The position numbers and the translations under genes are program-made. The notes beneath the pieces are model-generated. The model did not search any database. It was given only the letters and a program-made list of their open reading frames with translations, and was not told where the DNA came from. From Bizionia paragorgiae (GTDB lineage: Bacteria; Bacteroidota; Bacteroidia; Flavobacteriales; Flavobacteriaceae), in contig NZ_FNQK01000006.1 of assembly GCF_900107625.1 (NCBI RefSeq), positions 1 through 64,000 on the forward strand: a stretch of DNA of 64,000 bases. Direction: 5' to 3'. Every line of letters starts with the position of its first letter. The stretch's first letter is position 1. Positions 50,878 through 60,351 of the stretch are shown here, piece by piece.

Positions 50878-51918
50878 TCATTCAATAACTTGATATATAG
50901 TAAGCGGATTGGTTTTATTCTTAACCATAATATTGCCCACCTTTTTGCATTTAAAAGATTCTTTTACTTTTTGATAGCAATCTTCTGAAATAATTATCTG
51001 ATTTTCTCTAGCGGCATCTTGTAAACGAGCAGCCGTATTTACTGTATCTCCAATTACAGTATAGTCTAAGCGTTTAAGACTTACAGATCCGATATTTCCT
51101 GAAACCATCTCACCACTTTTAATACCAATAGACACTTTCGGTTTGTAGTCTAAGTACCCTTCTAAAGCAGGTAGATTGTTTATTTTTTCGCATACAGCAA
51201 GTGCCGCATCTATAGCCCTGTCTAAATGATACTCTCCTTTAAATACAGCCATTATAGCATCGCCAATAAATTTATCGATATGCCCTTTTTGCTCTATGAT
51301 TTCTTTTACCATTTCATCAAAATAGTTGTTTATTAATTTAACTACGGTATCCGCTTCTACATTTTCACTAATCTTAGTAAATCCGCATATATCAATAAAT
51401 ATAACCGTCGCTTCAATGGTTTCACTAGCCATGATTGTGGATTCAAATTCTTTATTACCCATAAAATTTAATACGTTTTCATCCACATACATTTTTAGGA
51501 TATTATTTTCCTTAATAGCTTTAAGGGTGTCTTTAATTTGCTGTGCATGTTTTAGCGTTTTTTCCATGGTTAATGTCAAATCCTCAAAATTAATGGGCTT
51601 GGTAATGAAATCGAATGCGCCTCTATTCATAGCAGTTCTTATATTTTCCATATCACCATAAGCCGAAACAATAACCGATTTAATAAGTGGACTTGTTTCG
51701 TGCAATTTGGTCAATAGTGTTAACCCATCCATTTCAGGCATGTTAATATCGCTGAGTACAATATCTACCTCTGGATGTTCTAGTATTTTTTTAAGTGCTT
51801 CTTTTCCGTTTTCAGCGAAATAAAAGACGTATTCTTTTTCTCGAATTTGTTTTCTAAATTTTTGTTTAATTAAAACCTCTAAATCCGGTTCATCATCAAC
51901 GACTAGTATCTTTCCCAT
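50878..51918 (-). CDS. Response regulator with class III adenylate/guanylate cyclase domain
   Basis: The 346-residue protein has a receiver domain (Asp8/Asp9, phospho-acceptor Asp57 in LSDINMPEMDG, Lys107) joined through a helical linker (about 115-160) to a class III cyclase domain. Metal ligands Asp176 (FIDICGF) and Asp220 (FIGDAIMAVF) are present, as are the transition-state residues Asn294 and Arg298 (VNTAAR). The purine-selecting pair reads Lys216 and Thr287, the form of many bacterial adenylate cyclases. It is thus likely an active, phosphorylation-controlled cyclase making cAMP; cCMP/cUMP cannot be excluded. Receiver is paralogous to the protein encoded 45 bases upstream. Confidence 0.9.
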   Translation of the reverse strand: MGKILVVDDEPDLEVLIKQKFRKQIREKEYVFYFAENGKEALKKILEHPEVDIVLSDINMPEMDGLTLLTKLHETSPLIKSVIVSAYGDMENIRTAMNRGAFDFITKPINFEDLTLTMEKTLKHAQQIKDTLKAIKENNILKMYVDENVLNFMGNKEFESTIMASETIEATVIFIDICGFTKISENVEADTVVKLINNYFDEMVKEIIEQKGHIDKFIGDAIMAVFKGEYHLDRAIDAALAVCEKINNLPALEGYLDYKPKVSIGIKSGEMVSGNIGSVSLKRLDYTVIGDTVNTAARLQDAARENQIIISEDCYQKVKESFKCKKVGNIMVKNKTNPLTIYQVIE

Positions 51919-51963
51919 AATATGATGTTTAAAATATTAAAGTATAACTTGTATGCGTTTTCT

Positions 51964-52338
51964 TTATTCGATTAGTGATTCAATTTCCTTGCGTAACGAA
52001 TCAAAATTAATGGGTTTGGTAAAAAATTCTTTAGCTCCACTATTCATTGCCTTATTGTAGTTTTGCGAATCTCCGTAAGCAGAAATCATTGAGACACTAA
52101 TTTTTGGAAATTTTTGTTTAATCCTTTCTAACAATTCTAAACCTGTCATCCCTGGCATATTAATATCCGAAAACACATAAACTACTTTCGGCGGTTCTTG
52201 ATGTTCTAAAAATTCTAGAGCTTCTTGTCCTGAGAAGGCAAAATTTAGATGCAGTGTTTTACTTCTTATTTCTTTTCTGAATTTTTGACGGAACAATGTT
52301 TCTACATCGCGTTCGTCGTCTACTATTAAAATTTTCAT
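51964..52338 (-). CDS. Stand-alone receiver-domain response regulator
   Basis: The 124-residue protein is a single receiver: Asp7 and Asp8 in ILIVDDERD, phospho-acceptor Asp58 in VFSDINMPGMTG, Lys108 in FFTKPINF. It has the same unusual QKFRKEIR segment after helix 1 as the receiver of the cyclase, showing common origin. ATG 52338 is chosen; an in-frame ATG at 52395 would overlap the kinase gene by 44 bases. It may act as a phosphate sink or CheY-like adaptor, since it has no output domain. Confidence 0.9.
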   Translation of the reverse strand: MKILIVDDERDVETLFRQKFRKEIRSKTLHLNFAFSGQEALEFLEHQEPPKVVYVFSDINMPGMTGLELLERIKQKFPKISVSMISAYGDSQNYNKAMNSGAKEFFTKPINFDSLRKEIESLIE

Positions 52339-52351
52339 AGTTGTATAGTGT

Positions 52352-54529
52352 TTATATTGGTAAAATAATTTTGAATTTTGTAAATGAATTATCACCTTGT
52401 TTAGAGTCTATCTGCAAGTGGCCACCATGAGATTTTACGATATCATTTGAAATGGAAAGACCAAGACCAGTGCCTTCAGTACCTCGTTTGGTAGTGAAAA
52501 AAGGCATGAGTATTTTGTCTTTAAAATCTTGGGGTATTCCATTCCCATTATCTTCAACTTCTATAACGACATTCTGATGATCTTCATAAGTTCTTACCGT
52601 TAGTTTTGGATGATAATTCTCTGATGAGTCTTTATCTTTTATCCGCTCGTACATGGCATCGAAGGCATTGTTAGAAAGATTGAGAATAACACGACTCACA
52701 TCTTCCATAATTACAGCTGGTTTTTTTAGGGTGTCATCCAACTGAAAATCTAAAGTCACGTTAATGGCCTTTTTGCCAGCTCTCATGGCGTGAAATGATA
52801 GATTAATATATTCTTTAAGCATAGCATTAATATCGGTAGGTTCCTTAATGCCATTCCCTCCGCGGCTATGTAATAGCATGGATTTTACAATGCTATCGGC
52901 TCGCGTTCCGTGCTGGTGTATTTTCTTTTGGTTCGATACGACGTCTTCTAATAGGCCTATTATATCTTCTTTTTCGGGACTAGAAGGCACTTTTTCTAAC
53001 TCTACATGAATTTCATCAATGAGTTCTAAGTTTAGTTCAGAAAAATTATTGACAAAATTTAAAGGATTTTTAATCTCATGTGCGATTCCAGCTGCGAGTT
53101 GACCTAAGGAGGCTAATTTTTCTGATTGAATCAATTGAGATTGAGTCGCCTTTAATTCGTTAAGAGAGTGTTTTAATTTGTTGTTAGACTCGGCTAAAGC
53201 ATGTTGCTTATTGGCAAGTTCTTTATTAAGTAATGCAAGCGCTTTTCTTTTCTTACGTATATTCCTAATTGTAAAATACATGCCGAAGAGAATAATTCCC
53301 AATAATGCCGCTAGACTGATATATAAAAGTTGTGTTTTACGCTGACGGTCTATGGTCGCGTCTTGAGATTCTATGGTTTCATCTTTTTTAGCCGATTCGT
53401 ATTTTATTTGTAGTTCCGATTCAAGCTGCTCAATAATTTGTTCTAGCTCCTTAACACGAGCTTCAGAATACAGTTGTTCGTATTTCAATGCCTCTTTATA
53501 CTGTTCTAAAGCTTCGTAAGAGCCTGAAGTATGTGCGTAGTTTTCCTTAAGGTTAGGAGTGTTGCCGCTTTTTTTCATTAAGTCTATAGCATCTAAAGTA
53601 TATGGTAGTGCTTCACTGTGTTTCTCTTGCAACCTATATACATGTCCAATATTTCCTAATGCCGGAATTATACCTTGACTTAGGTTGTGCTTTTTGGCAA
53701 TTTCTAAACACTTTTTATACTCTGTAATAGCGTCGTCATAACGCTTCATGTATTTATATATATTTCCCCTCGTATTATAGTTTCTCGCCAATTCTGGTTC
53801 TCCGCTTCCTGCATTTTTTAACAAGTTTATGGAATTGTTTATGTCATTAAGCGCGTCGTCATAGCGCTCTAGAATTAAAAGATTATCTGCTTTATACCTA
53901 TAGCTCTTTGCCAATTCCTTGGGGTCATTCAATTCCTTTAGAATAGTGATGGCTTTTTGACAATACTCGGCACCTTCTGCATATTTTTCTTGAAAATATA
54001 AAAGATCACATAGTCTTGTATAGCTTTTGGCAATGCCTAATTGGTTGTTAATTGCTTCAAACGATTCTAATGCTTTAAAGTTTTCGGTCATGGCTTTGCC
54101 ATACAGTCCTCTTTGCTTATAAGCCGTTTCTTTTTTTAAGAAGGTTTCGGCTTCAAGTAGAGGGAGTTTATGTGTTTTAGAAATTTTTTCAGCCTGATCT
54201 AAATAGTAAATCGTAGAATCTAAGGTGGGGTTTCTAGTGTGCCAAGTGGCAAGATTGTGATACGCTTTTATAAGTTGAGCGTTATTCTGAGTTTGCTTTG
54301 CTAGGGTTAAAACTCTAAACATAGAATTTCGGAATTGTATAGAGTCGGTAATAGTACCCTGAAGTTGTTCTGAAATAGAGGATAGCATGCTTTCAATATT
54401 TTGATTGCTTTCTGCTGAAGGTTGTTGTGAAAAACCACTAGCGCCAATTAATAAAAGGATTATTAATTGACAGTATTTCTGCAAAAGGCAACCAAATATA
54501 GATGTGTTAGTGTGTCGTATATTTTTCAT
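52352..54529 (-). CDS. TPR-containing membrane histidine kinase
   Basis: The 725-residue protein has a signal peptide (about 18-35), periplasmic tetratricopeptide repeats (about 85-350), a coiled coil, one membrane helix (about 400-421), a second coiled coil, and a HisKA/HATPase core with His484 (AAGIAHEIKNPLNFVNNFSE), Asn621 (ILNLSNNAFDAM), DNGNGIP and GTEGTGLGLS. Its core is strikingly like that of the giant kinase whose gene overlaps it by 4 bases (ATGA). It should sense periplasmic or protein signals and phosphorylate one or both receivers downstream. Confidence 0.92.
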   Translation of the reverse strand: MKNIRHTNTSIFGCLLQKYCQLIILLLIGASGFSQQPSAESNQNIESMLSSISEQLQGTITDSIQFRNSMFRVLTLAKQTQNNAQLIKAYHNLATWHTRNPTLDSTIYYLDQAEKISKTHKLPLLEAETFLKKETAYKQRGLYGKAMTENFKALESFEAINNQLGIAKSYTRLCDLLYFQEKYAEGAEYCQKAITILKELNDPKELAKSYRYKADNLLILERYDDALNDINNSINLLKNAGSGEPELARNYNTRGNIYKYMKRYDDAITEYKKCLEIAKKHNLSQGIIPALGNIGHVYRLQEKHSEALPYTLDAIDLMKKSGNTPNLKENYAHTSGSYEALEQYKEALKYEQLYSEARVKELEQIIEQLESELQIKYESAKKDETIESQDATIDRQRKTQLLYISLAALLGIILFGMYFTIRNIRKKRKALALLNKELANKQHALAESNNKLKHSLNELKATQSQLIQSEKLASLGQLAAGIAHEIKNPLNFVNNFSELNLELIDEIHVELEKVPSSPEKEDIIGLLEDVVSNQKKIHQHGTRADSIVKSMLLHSRGGNGIKEPTDINAMLKEYINLSFHAMRAGKKAINVTLDFQLDDTLKKPAVIMEDVSRVILNLSNNAFDAMYERIKDKDSSENYHPKLTVRTYEDHQNVVIEVEDNGNGIPQDFKDKILMPFFTTKRGTEGTGLGLSISNDIVKSHGGHLQIDSKQGDNSFTKFKIILPI

Positions 54530-57500
54530 CGGTCTGAAAGTGTTGATGCTGTTAGTGGTAAATGAATGGTGAATTCTGTGCTTTCCCCTTCAATGGTATT
54601 CACGGTTAATTCCCCATCGTGTGCTTTTATAATATCATAGCTCATGCTCAATCCTAAACCGGTTCCTTTTCCTGTTGGTTTTGTCGTAAAAAAAGGTTGG
54701 AAAATTTTATCTATTATATGTTTAGGTATGCCGTTACCATTGTCTTTTACGGTAATTGTTACTTTGTCTTTTAGATTCTTTGTACTCACAGATACTGTTG
54801 GTTTATAGTCTTTATCTTCTGTGCCGGTGCTTTTTTCATCAACGGCATAAAACGCATTAGTAAATAAATTTAGTACCACGCGACCAAATTCCTGGGGAAT
54901 CACTTTTACAGGTTTGATGCTCTCGTCGTAATTTGTTTTAAGATGTGCGTTAAACGATTTGTCTTTTGCTCTTAATCCGTGATAGGCCAATCTAAAATAC
55001 TCATCTGCCAATGCATTAATATTTGTTGGTTCTTTTTGGTTTCCACTAGCACGACTGTGTTGTAACATACCTTTTACAATGCCATCGGCACGTTTTCCAT
55101 GATGGTTTATTTTTTCAAGGTTTTTAATCACATCATTCATTAAAGCTTTTACTTCCTTCATATCACCATTTTCAATTTCCTCTTTCATTTCTTCTAAGAG
55201 TTCTTTACTTACTTCAGAGAAATTATTAACGAAGTTTAATGGGTTTTGAATTTCGTGTGCGATCCCTGCTGTCAATTCTCCAAGGGAAGCCATTTTCTCG
55301 GATTGTATTAATTGCTTTTGTGTAAGCTGAAGGTCGGTTAAGGTTTCCTCTAGACGTAATTTTTCGCTTAAAAGTTTGGCTGATTGTTCTTCCTTTACCT
55401 GTAGATCTTTAAAACGTTGGTATGCAAAGGTGAATACATTTCGGAAACGATCTAAAATAGACTTTTCATCTTTGTTTAATGAACCAAAATTTGATATCCC
55501 TATAGCGCCATTTCCAAAAGCATACAGTAAGTAGGATAGACTATCGGTTTTAAGTAATCGTGGGTCTTCTGCTTCGCCATTTTTTCTTCGCATGTCAATA
55601 AGATCCTGTAGTTGTTGTCCTTTAAGTGTCATTTCTGAAAAACCATCGGTGGTCTCAGCTATAACCCGCACTTGTTCGTCAAGTGTAGGGTCGTCATCGT
55701 AGGACATAAGAGTAACCGAGCCCCCCATTTCGTGGGAATAGTCGTAGTCTAAAAACGTTTTATCATCTTCATTATTTACATCTATAATTACATTGCGAAT
55801 GTTGTTAAACTCTAATTCTATTAGCTGCTCGTACAGCGCTTTTGCTATATGTAGTAATTCTGTAGATTCGTTTATACTAAGAGCAACAGAACGCACTTTT
55901 TCTAAAGCTGCTTCAATTTTAGCCTCCCTTGCCTGTGCTTCTGTGTTGGAGATTTCAGTATATCTTTGGTAAGCAAAGGTAAAAACGTTCCTGAATCGTT
56001 TTAAAAGTGATTTTTGTTCATCGCTTAGTATTCCGAAGTTGGAAATTCCAATAGCTCCGTTTCCAAAGGAATAGAGATTGTAAGTAAGGTGTTGGGTGTT
56101 TCTAAGTCTCGGATCGTCTTTTTCACCATTGCGTAGTCGGGTTTCAATAAGCTCTTCTATTTGTTTGCCTTTTAATTCAATTTCAAAAAAAGCATCGTTA
56201 CTCGATTCAACTTTTTTAATTTGTTGCTCAATAACAGGGTCCCCATAAAATGAAAATTTGGTTATAGCGCTTGACATATCATGAGAGTAGTCGTAGTCTA
56301 GAAACGTTTCATCATCATTGTGAATGTCAATAATGGCATTACGCATATCGGTAAAACCTAAATCTAGTAATTGCTCATATAATGCCTTGGCAACGTCTAG
56401 CATGTCCTCAGATTTTGTTAGGCTTAATGCTACGTTTCTCACTTTTTCTAGTGAAGCTTCAATTTGTGCTTCTTTAGTTTGAGCTTCCGCTTTTTGTAAA
56501 TCGATAAAACGTTGGTAGGCTCTTCCAAATTCATTGGCAAATTTTATAACAATGCGTTCTTCTTCATCTGTCGCTGGTCGGGTTTGATTTATACCTAGAT
56601 AACCAAAAGGATGTTTTCCAGCGGTATGGTAAATACCATCCGGATAGTCCTCTGGCGTAATTTTAAAGTTTTCGGGCATGGAAGCAAAGGATTCGTGAAA
56701 TACCTCCCAAACTTCAGGAAGCTGTTCTTTAGCGAAATGCAGTTTATTTACAGCAAAAGGATTGTCGGCTTTCCACTGGTTAACGGTTTCTGTCCAGTTG
56801 TCCATAGCATCGAGAGCAATTGTTTGTTTTCCAAAACTTCTATCTCCGTACTTTCCTGTTTCACGAAAAATAAAGCTGTTGTTTTCAAAATCAAAAACAG
56901 TCATGTTTGTAGACATAGGTAGAATGCCTATGTCATCAAATTGCCCACATAACACTGTTAATACGTCGTCTATACCTTCTGAGTTATGCATAGACATAGC
57001 TTTCGCTCTTACACGTTCTAGGGATAACTGTATTTGGGATTCTCTGGCTTGAGCTTCAGATTTATTTAAGTCTAAGAAACGTGCGTACGTTTGTTCGAAA
57101 ACTTTTGTAAATCGCGCCAATAAATTCTCTTCTTTTTTAGTCAGATTGGAGTTGCAAACCAGATGTAAGTACCCATGAGAAAAATTAAAGCAATAAAATA
57201 CGGTGGGGTCTGGAAACTGATTAAGAACCATCTCTTCTGCCTCTTTTGAATTAAAGGTGGTAATAGCATATTCAAGATGTTTTCTTCGTTCTTTACCTTC
57301 AACAGTTTGGTGAAATACGGTTTGTTGTTTTTTCCATGCCTCATAACGTGCGTCAAAATGAGCATCACCAGTTAAAGGAAGAAAAAATAAATCTAAAGAA
57401 TCGCCGCCAGGATTAGTAACCCATGTCTCTTGTTTCTTGGTATTTTCATTTATTTCCACGTAACCGCAAGTAACGAAGTTGGTCACTCCAAGAGCAATGA

Positions 57501-60351
57501 GCTCCTTATATAAAAGAACAACAACAGCTTTTACTTCTTCTCCTTTTTGCATAGCCATAGTACGGCTTCTCACTTTCTCCAGGGCTGTTTCTATTTGTGC
57601 TTCTCTTGCTTGTGCTTCAGATTTTTGGAGATCTAAAAAGCGCGTATAGGTTTGCTGAAATACCTTACCAAAACGTTTAAAAACATCCCAATCCTTAGGT
57701 ACAGGTTCATAGGTGATAAACATGAGGTAGCCATGTGTAAAATAGATGATATGAAAAATCTGAAACGTTGGTAGCGCAATACCTTTTAGCTTAAAGTCTT
57801 CAAGAACATCTCTAATACCAGGAAGTGTTTTCATAAAGTCATAATGTTTAACTAACTTTTTACCACCTAATTCTGAAACGTGAAAACTCTTTTTATCTCT
57901 ATGAGGATTATAAAAATCATAGCCTTCACCAATTGTAGGTAAAGAGAATCCTTTTTGAATTTCACCTTCGCTACTCATGTTACACCATACATTTTTTTTG
58001 TCTTTGTCTTCCCAAATACAATAACCAGCACTCCATGCCGGGATTCCTAGTGCTTGAACTTGAAGAAAAAGGTTATTAGCAGCTTCTGATAACTCGCTAC
58101 TGCTTTGCATAGCCATTGTACGAGATCGGACTTTTTCTAACGCCATTTCTATTTGAGCTTCTCTAGCTTGTTCTTCCGCTTGTTTTAAATCTAGGTGACG
58201 CGTAAAGGAAAGGTGAAATACTTCTCCAAAACGCTTCATTAATAGTTTTTTGTCCTCAGTGAACTCGGTATCACTGAATGCGAAAAGTCCTCCTGCAGGA
58301 AAAACAACGACATGGTAGTATTGAGTTGTTAATTGGTTATTATCATTAGGGGCAGTGACTGGAAGGTTAGAACTTGCAACAACCTGGTAATACTTTTCAA
58401 GATCTTTATTTTTTAGGGTATAAGAAAAATCTACTTGCTTTTGCCATGCCTTGTAGATTCCGTCTAGAAGAGGATGACCTTCAAGTTTTTCATCTCCAGA
58501 TAAATGAGAGGTTTCCTTGTTGTTATGGGATGAAGTGGTCCAAACATTTACATAATTAGATTGGTCATTAAAAATGCCAATACCACAACGCACCGTGTTA
58601 AACTCTAATTGTTTTAATTCTGAAAAAACAATGTCTACAGCCTTAGTAAGATCATCACTTTTATGCATAGACATTGCGCAAGATCTTACACGTTCTAAAG
58701 CAGCTTCTATCTGTGCTTCTCTAGCTTGCGCTTCAAATTTTTGAAGGTCTAAAAAGCGCGTGTACGTTTGCTCGAAAACTTTGGCAAAACGTTTAAAAAC
58801 AGCATACGCATCTGGAACAGGCTCTCGGGTAATAAACAATAAGTAGCCATATTTGAAATAGGCGACATGATCTATTTGATAGGTTGGGAAGCTAGTATTA
58901 GTTTTCTTTAAGTTTTTTAAGACATCGCCAATAATAGGAAGCGAACTCATATATTCATAATGCGACAGACATTCCTCACCATTAAACACCTTAATTAATA
59001 ATGATTTACCCTCTTGACCATTTTGGTAATATTCCTTAAATATTCCTTTATGAGGAACAGTATATGTAGGTAATACACCAGCTTCATTTCCAAACCATTC
59101 CGTAGATTCGTTTTCTCCGTAAATATTGAAAGCACAGCCCCAAGTTTTAATTCCTAAACCTCGTACTTGTTGATCTAATAAGAATGATGCTTCTTGTAAT
59201 TCATCACTATGTTTCATGGCCATGGTACGGCCTCTTACTTTTTCTAAGGCTAATTCTATCTCAACCTCTCTGGCTTGATGTTCGGCTTTTTGTAAGTCTA
59301 AGAAACGTCGATGAGCTAGGTCAAACGCACCGGCAAATAGTATTAAAATATTTAAATCTTCTACGGGTGGATTTTTGACGATTCCAGGTAGACTATAACC
59401 AATCTCTCCGTGTGTGGTACGCGCCATTATAAAAGTTAATCCACCAATATCCCTTATGTTTTCGTGACTAGGTGCTTGAGGATCACTATTTTTAAAATCT
59501 CCCAATTGCATCATCTTATCCACATAATTAATGGCTTTTTCTGTATCCATAGCATATACAACGGTAGGTTCATTACTCTTTTCCCATTTTGCTAATAATG
59601 GAATATCTCCATGAATATGTTTGGGCAGTTCCATAACAAAACCAATTTTAGAACCATCGCCACTGGTCATGGCTTTTTCATATTTTTCTGGTAACCACAT
59701 CATATGCCAAAAGTAATGCGCTTCATGACCTAGTTTATTGAATTCATTACGCATGGTGACTACAATATCGAGTAGGTCAGAAGGCTGTTTCATCGCAACG
59801 GCTTGTGCTCTGATGCGTTCTAAAGCGCCTTCAATTTCAAGTTCACGATTCTTGGTTTCCAGCTCAAAAGTTCTACGTTTTATGGCATCACGAAGCTCTT
59901 GGTTTTCTAGATTTACTTTATCAAATCCGATGGTTTCTCCATTGCTTGTTTTAGAATCTGTAGTCGAAAAATGCTGGTGTATAAATTTCCATTCGTTTTC
60001 TTTATTCTTCATTACCGATGAAAATCGAAATCGTCCGTAATAACTCCAATCTTCACCATTTATAAACCAGCCATCAAATAGATGTGTTATAAAAATTAAA
60101 TCGTTAAACTTTTCGATGATTTTAGTTTCATTTCTTAAATCGCATTTTCCAGCCAATTGATCGCTAGTCGCTTTAAAGAAGTTTGTGGTTTCTTTCTTGT
60201 TTAAGTATTCTTCATTATCAGTCGACCCGATAAAGTGATAGGTGTCGTCAAAATAGGAGTCATAGGTTACTATATCACCATTTAAATAGCTGTATAACCA
60301 AGTGTTATAGCTATTTAGAACCTCTTTTTCTAAAGTATTGGTGAGTTGCAT
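54526..60351 (-). CDS. Giant soluble histidine kinase with NTF2-like domain and eight tandem sensor modules
   Basis: The 1941-residue protein has no signal peptide or membrane helix. Residues 1-130 resemble an NTF2/SnoaL-like fold (SYFDDTYHFIGSTDNEEYLN, WKFIHQHFST). Then eight copies of a helical linker (consensus EAQAREAQIEAALEKVRSRT, near 170, 359, 542, 728, 914, 1101, 1291 and 1473) each precede a sensor module of about 150 residues; the period is 182-190 residues. Modules look GAF-like but I cannot name the fold. The C-terminus is a HisKA/HATPase core with His1699 (TAGIAHEIQNPLNFVNNFSE), NLFTNAFYAVD, DNGNGIP and GKGTGLGLS. It is the first clear gene of the operon. Confidence 0.9.
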   Translation of the reverse strand: MQLTNTLEKEVLNSYNTWLYSYLNGDIVTYDSYFDDTYHFIGSTDNEEYLNKKETTNFFKATSDQLAGKCDLRNETKIIEKFNDLIFITHLFDGWFINGEDWSYYGRFRFSSVMKNKENEWKFIHQHFSTTDSKTSNGETIGFDKVNLENQELRDAIKRRTFELETKNRELEIEGALERIRAQAVAMKQPSDLLDIVVTMRNEFNKLGHEAHYFWHMMWLPEKYEKAMTSGDGSKIGFVMELPKHIHGDIPLLAKWEKSNEPTVVYAMDTEKAINYVDKMMQLGDFKNSDPQAPSHENIRDIGGLTFIMARTTHGEIGYSLPGIVKNPPVEDLNILILFAGAFDLAHRRFLDLQKAEHQAREVEIELALEKVRGRTMAMKHSDELQEASFLLDQQVRGLGIKTWGCAFNIYGENESTEWFGNEAGVLPTYTVPHKGIFKEYYQNGQEGKSLLIKVFNGEECLSHYEYMSSLPIIGDVLKNLKKTNTSFPTYQIDHVAYFKYGYLLFITREPVPDAYAVFKRFAKVFEQTYTRFLDLQKFEAQAREAQIEAALERVRSCAMSMHKSDDLTKAVDIVFSELKQLEFNTVRCGIGIFNDQSNYVNVWTTSSHNNKETSHLSGDEKLEGHPLLDGIYKAWQKQVDFSYTLKNKDLEKYYQVVASSNLPVTAPNDNNQLTTQYYHVVVFPAGGLFAFSDTEFTEDKKLLMKRFGEVFHLSFTRHLDLKQAEEQAREAQIEMALEKVRSRTMAMQSSSELSEAANNLFLQVQALGIPAWSAGYCIWEDKDKKNVWCNMSSEGEIQKGFSLPTIGEGYDFYNPHRDKKSFHVSELGGKKLVKHYDFMKTLPGIRDVLEDFKLKGIALPTFQIFHIIYFTHGYLMFITYEPVPKDWDVFKRFGKVFQQTYTRFLDLQKSEAQAREAQIETALEKVRSRTMAMQKGEEVKAVVVLLYKELIALGVTNFVTCGYVEINENTKKQETWVTNPGGDSLDLFFLPLTGDAHFDARYEAWKKQQTVFHQTVEGKERRKHLEYAITTFNSKEAEEMVLNQFPDPTVFYCFNFSHGYLHLVCNSNLTKKEENLLARFTKVFEQTYARFLDLNKSEAQARESQIQLSLERVRAKAMSMHNSEGIDDVLTVLCGQFDDIGILPMSTNMTVFDFENNSFIFRETGKYGDRSFGKQTIALDAMDNWTETVNQWKADNPFAVNKLHFAKEQLPEVWEVFHESFASMPENFKITPEDYPDGIYHTAGKHPFGYLGINQTRPATDEEERIVIKFANEFGRAYQRFIDLQKAEAQTKEAQIEASLEKVRNVALSLTKSEDMLDVAKALYEQLLDLGFTDMRNAIIDIHNDDETFLDYDYSHDMSSAITKFSFYGDPVIEQQIKKVESSNDAFFEIELKGKQIEELIETRLRNGEKDDPRLRNTQHLTYNLYSFGNGAIGISNFGILSDEQKSLLKRFRNVFTFAYQRYTEISNTEAQAREAKIEAALEKVRSVALSINESTELLHIAKALYEQLIELEFNNIRNVIIDVNNEDDKTFLDYDYSHEMGGSVTLMSYDDDPTLDEQVRVIAETTDGFSEMTLKGQQLQDLIDMRRKNGEAEDPRLLKTDSLSYLLYAFGNGAIGISNFGSLNKDEKSILDRFRNVFTFAYQRFKDLQVKEEQSAKLLSEKLRLEETLTDLQLTQKQLIQSEKMASLGELTAGIAHEIQNPLNFVNNFSEVSKELLEEMKEEIENGDMKEVKALMNDVIKNLEKINHHGKRADGIVKGMLQHSRASGNQKEPTNINALADEYFRLAYHGLRAKDKSFNAHLKTNYDESIKPVKVIPQEFGRVVLNLFTNAFYAVDEKSTGTEDKDYKPTVSVSTKNLKDKVTITVKDNGNGIPKHIIDKIFQPFFTTKPTGKGTGLGLSMSYDIIKAHDGELTVNTIEGESTEFTIHLPLTASTLSDR

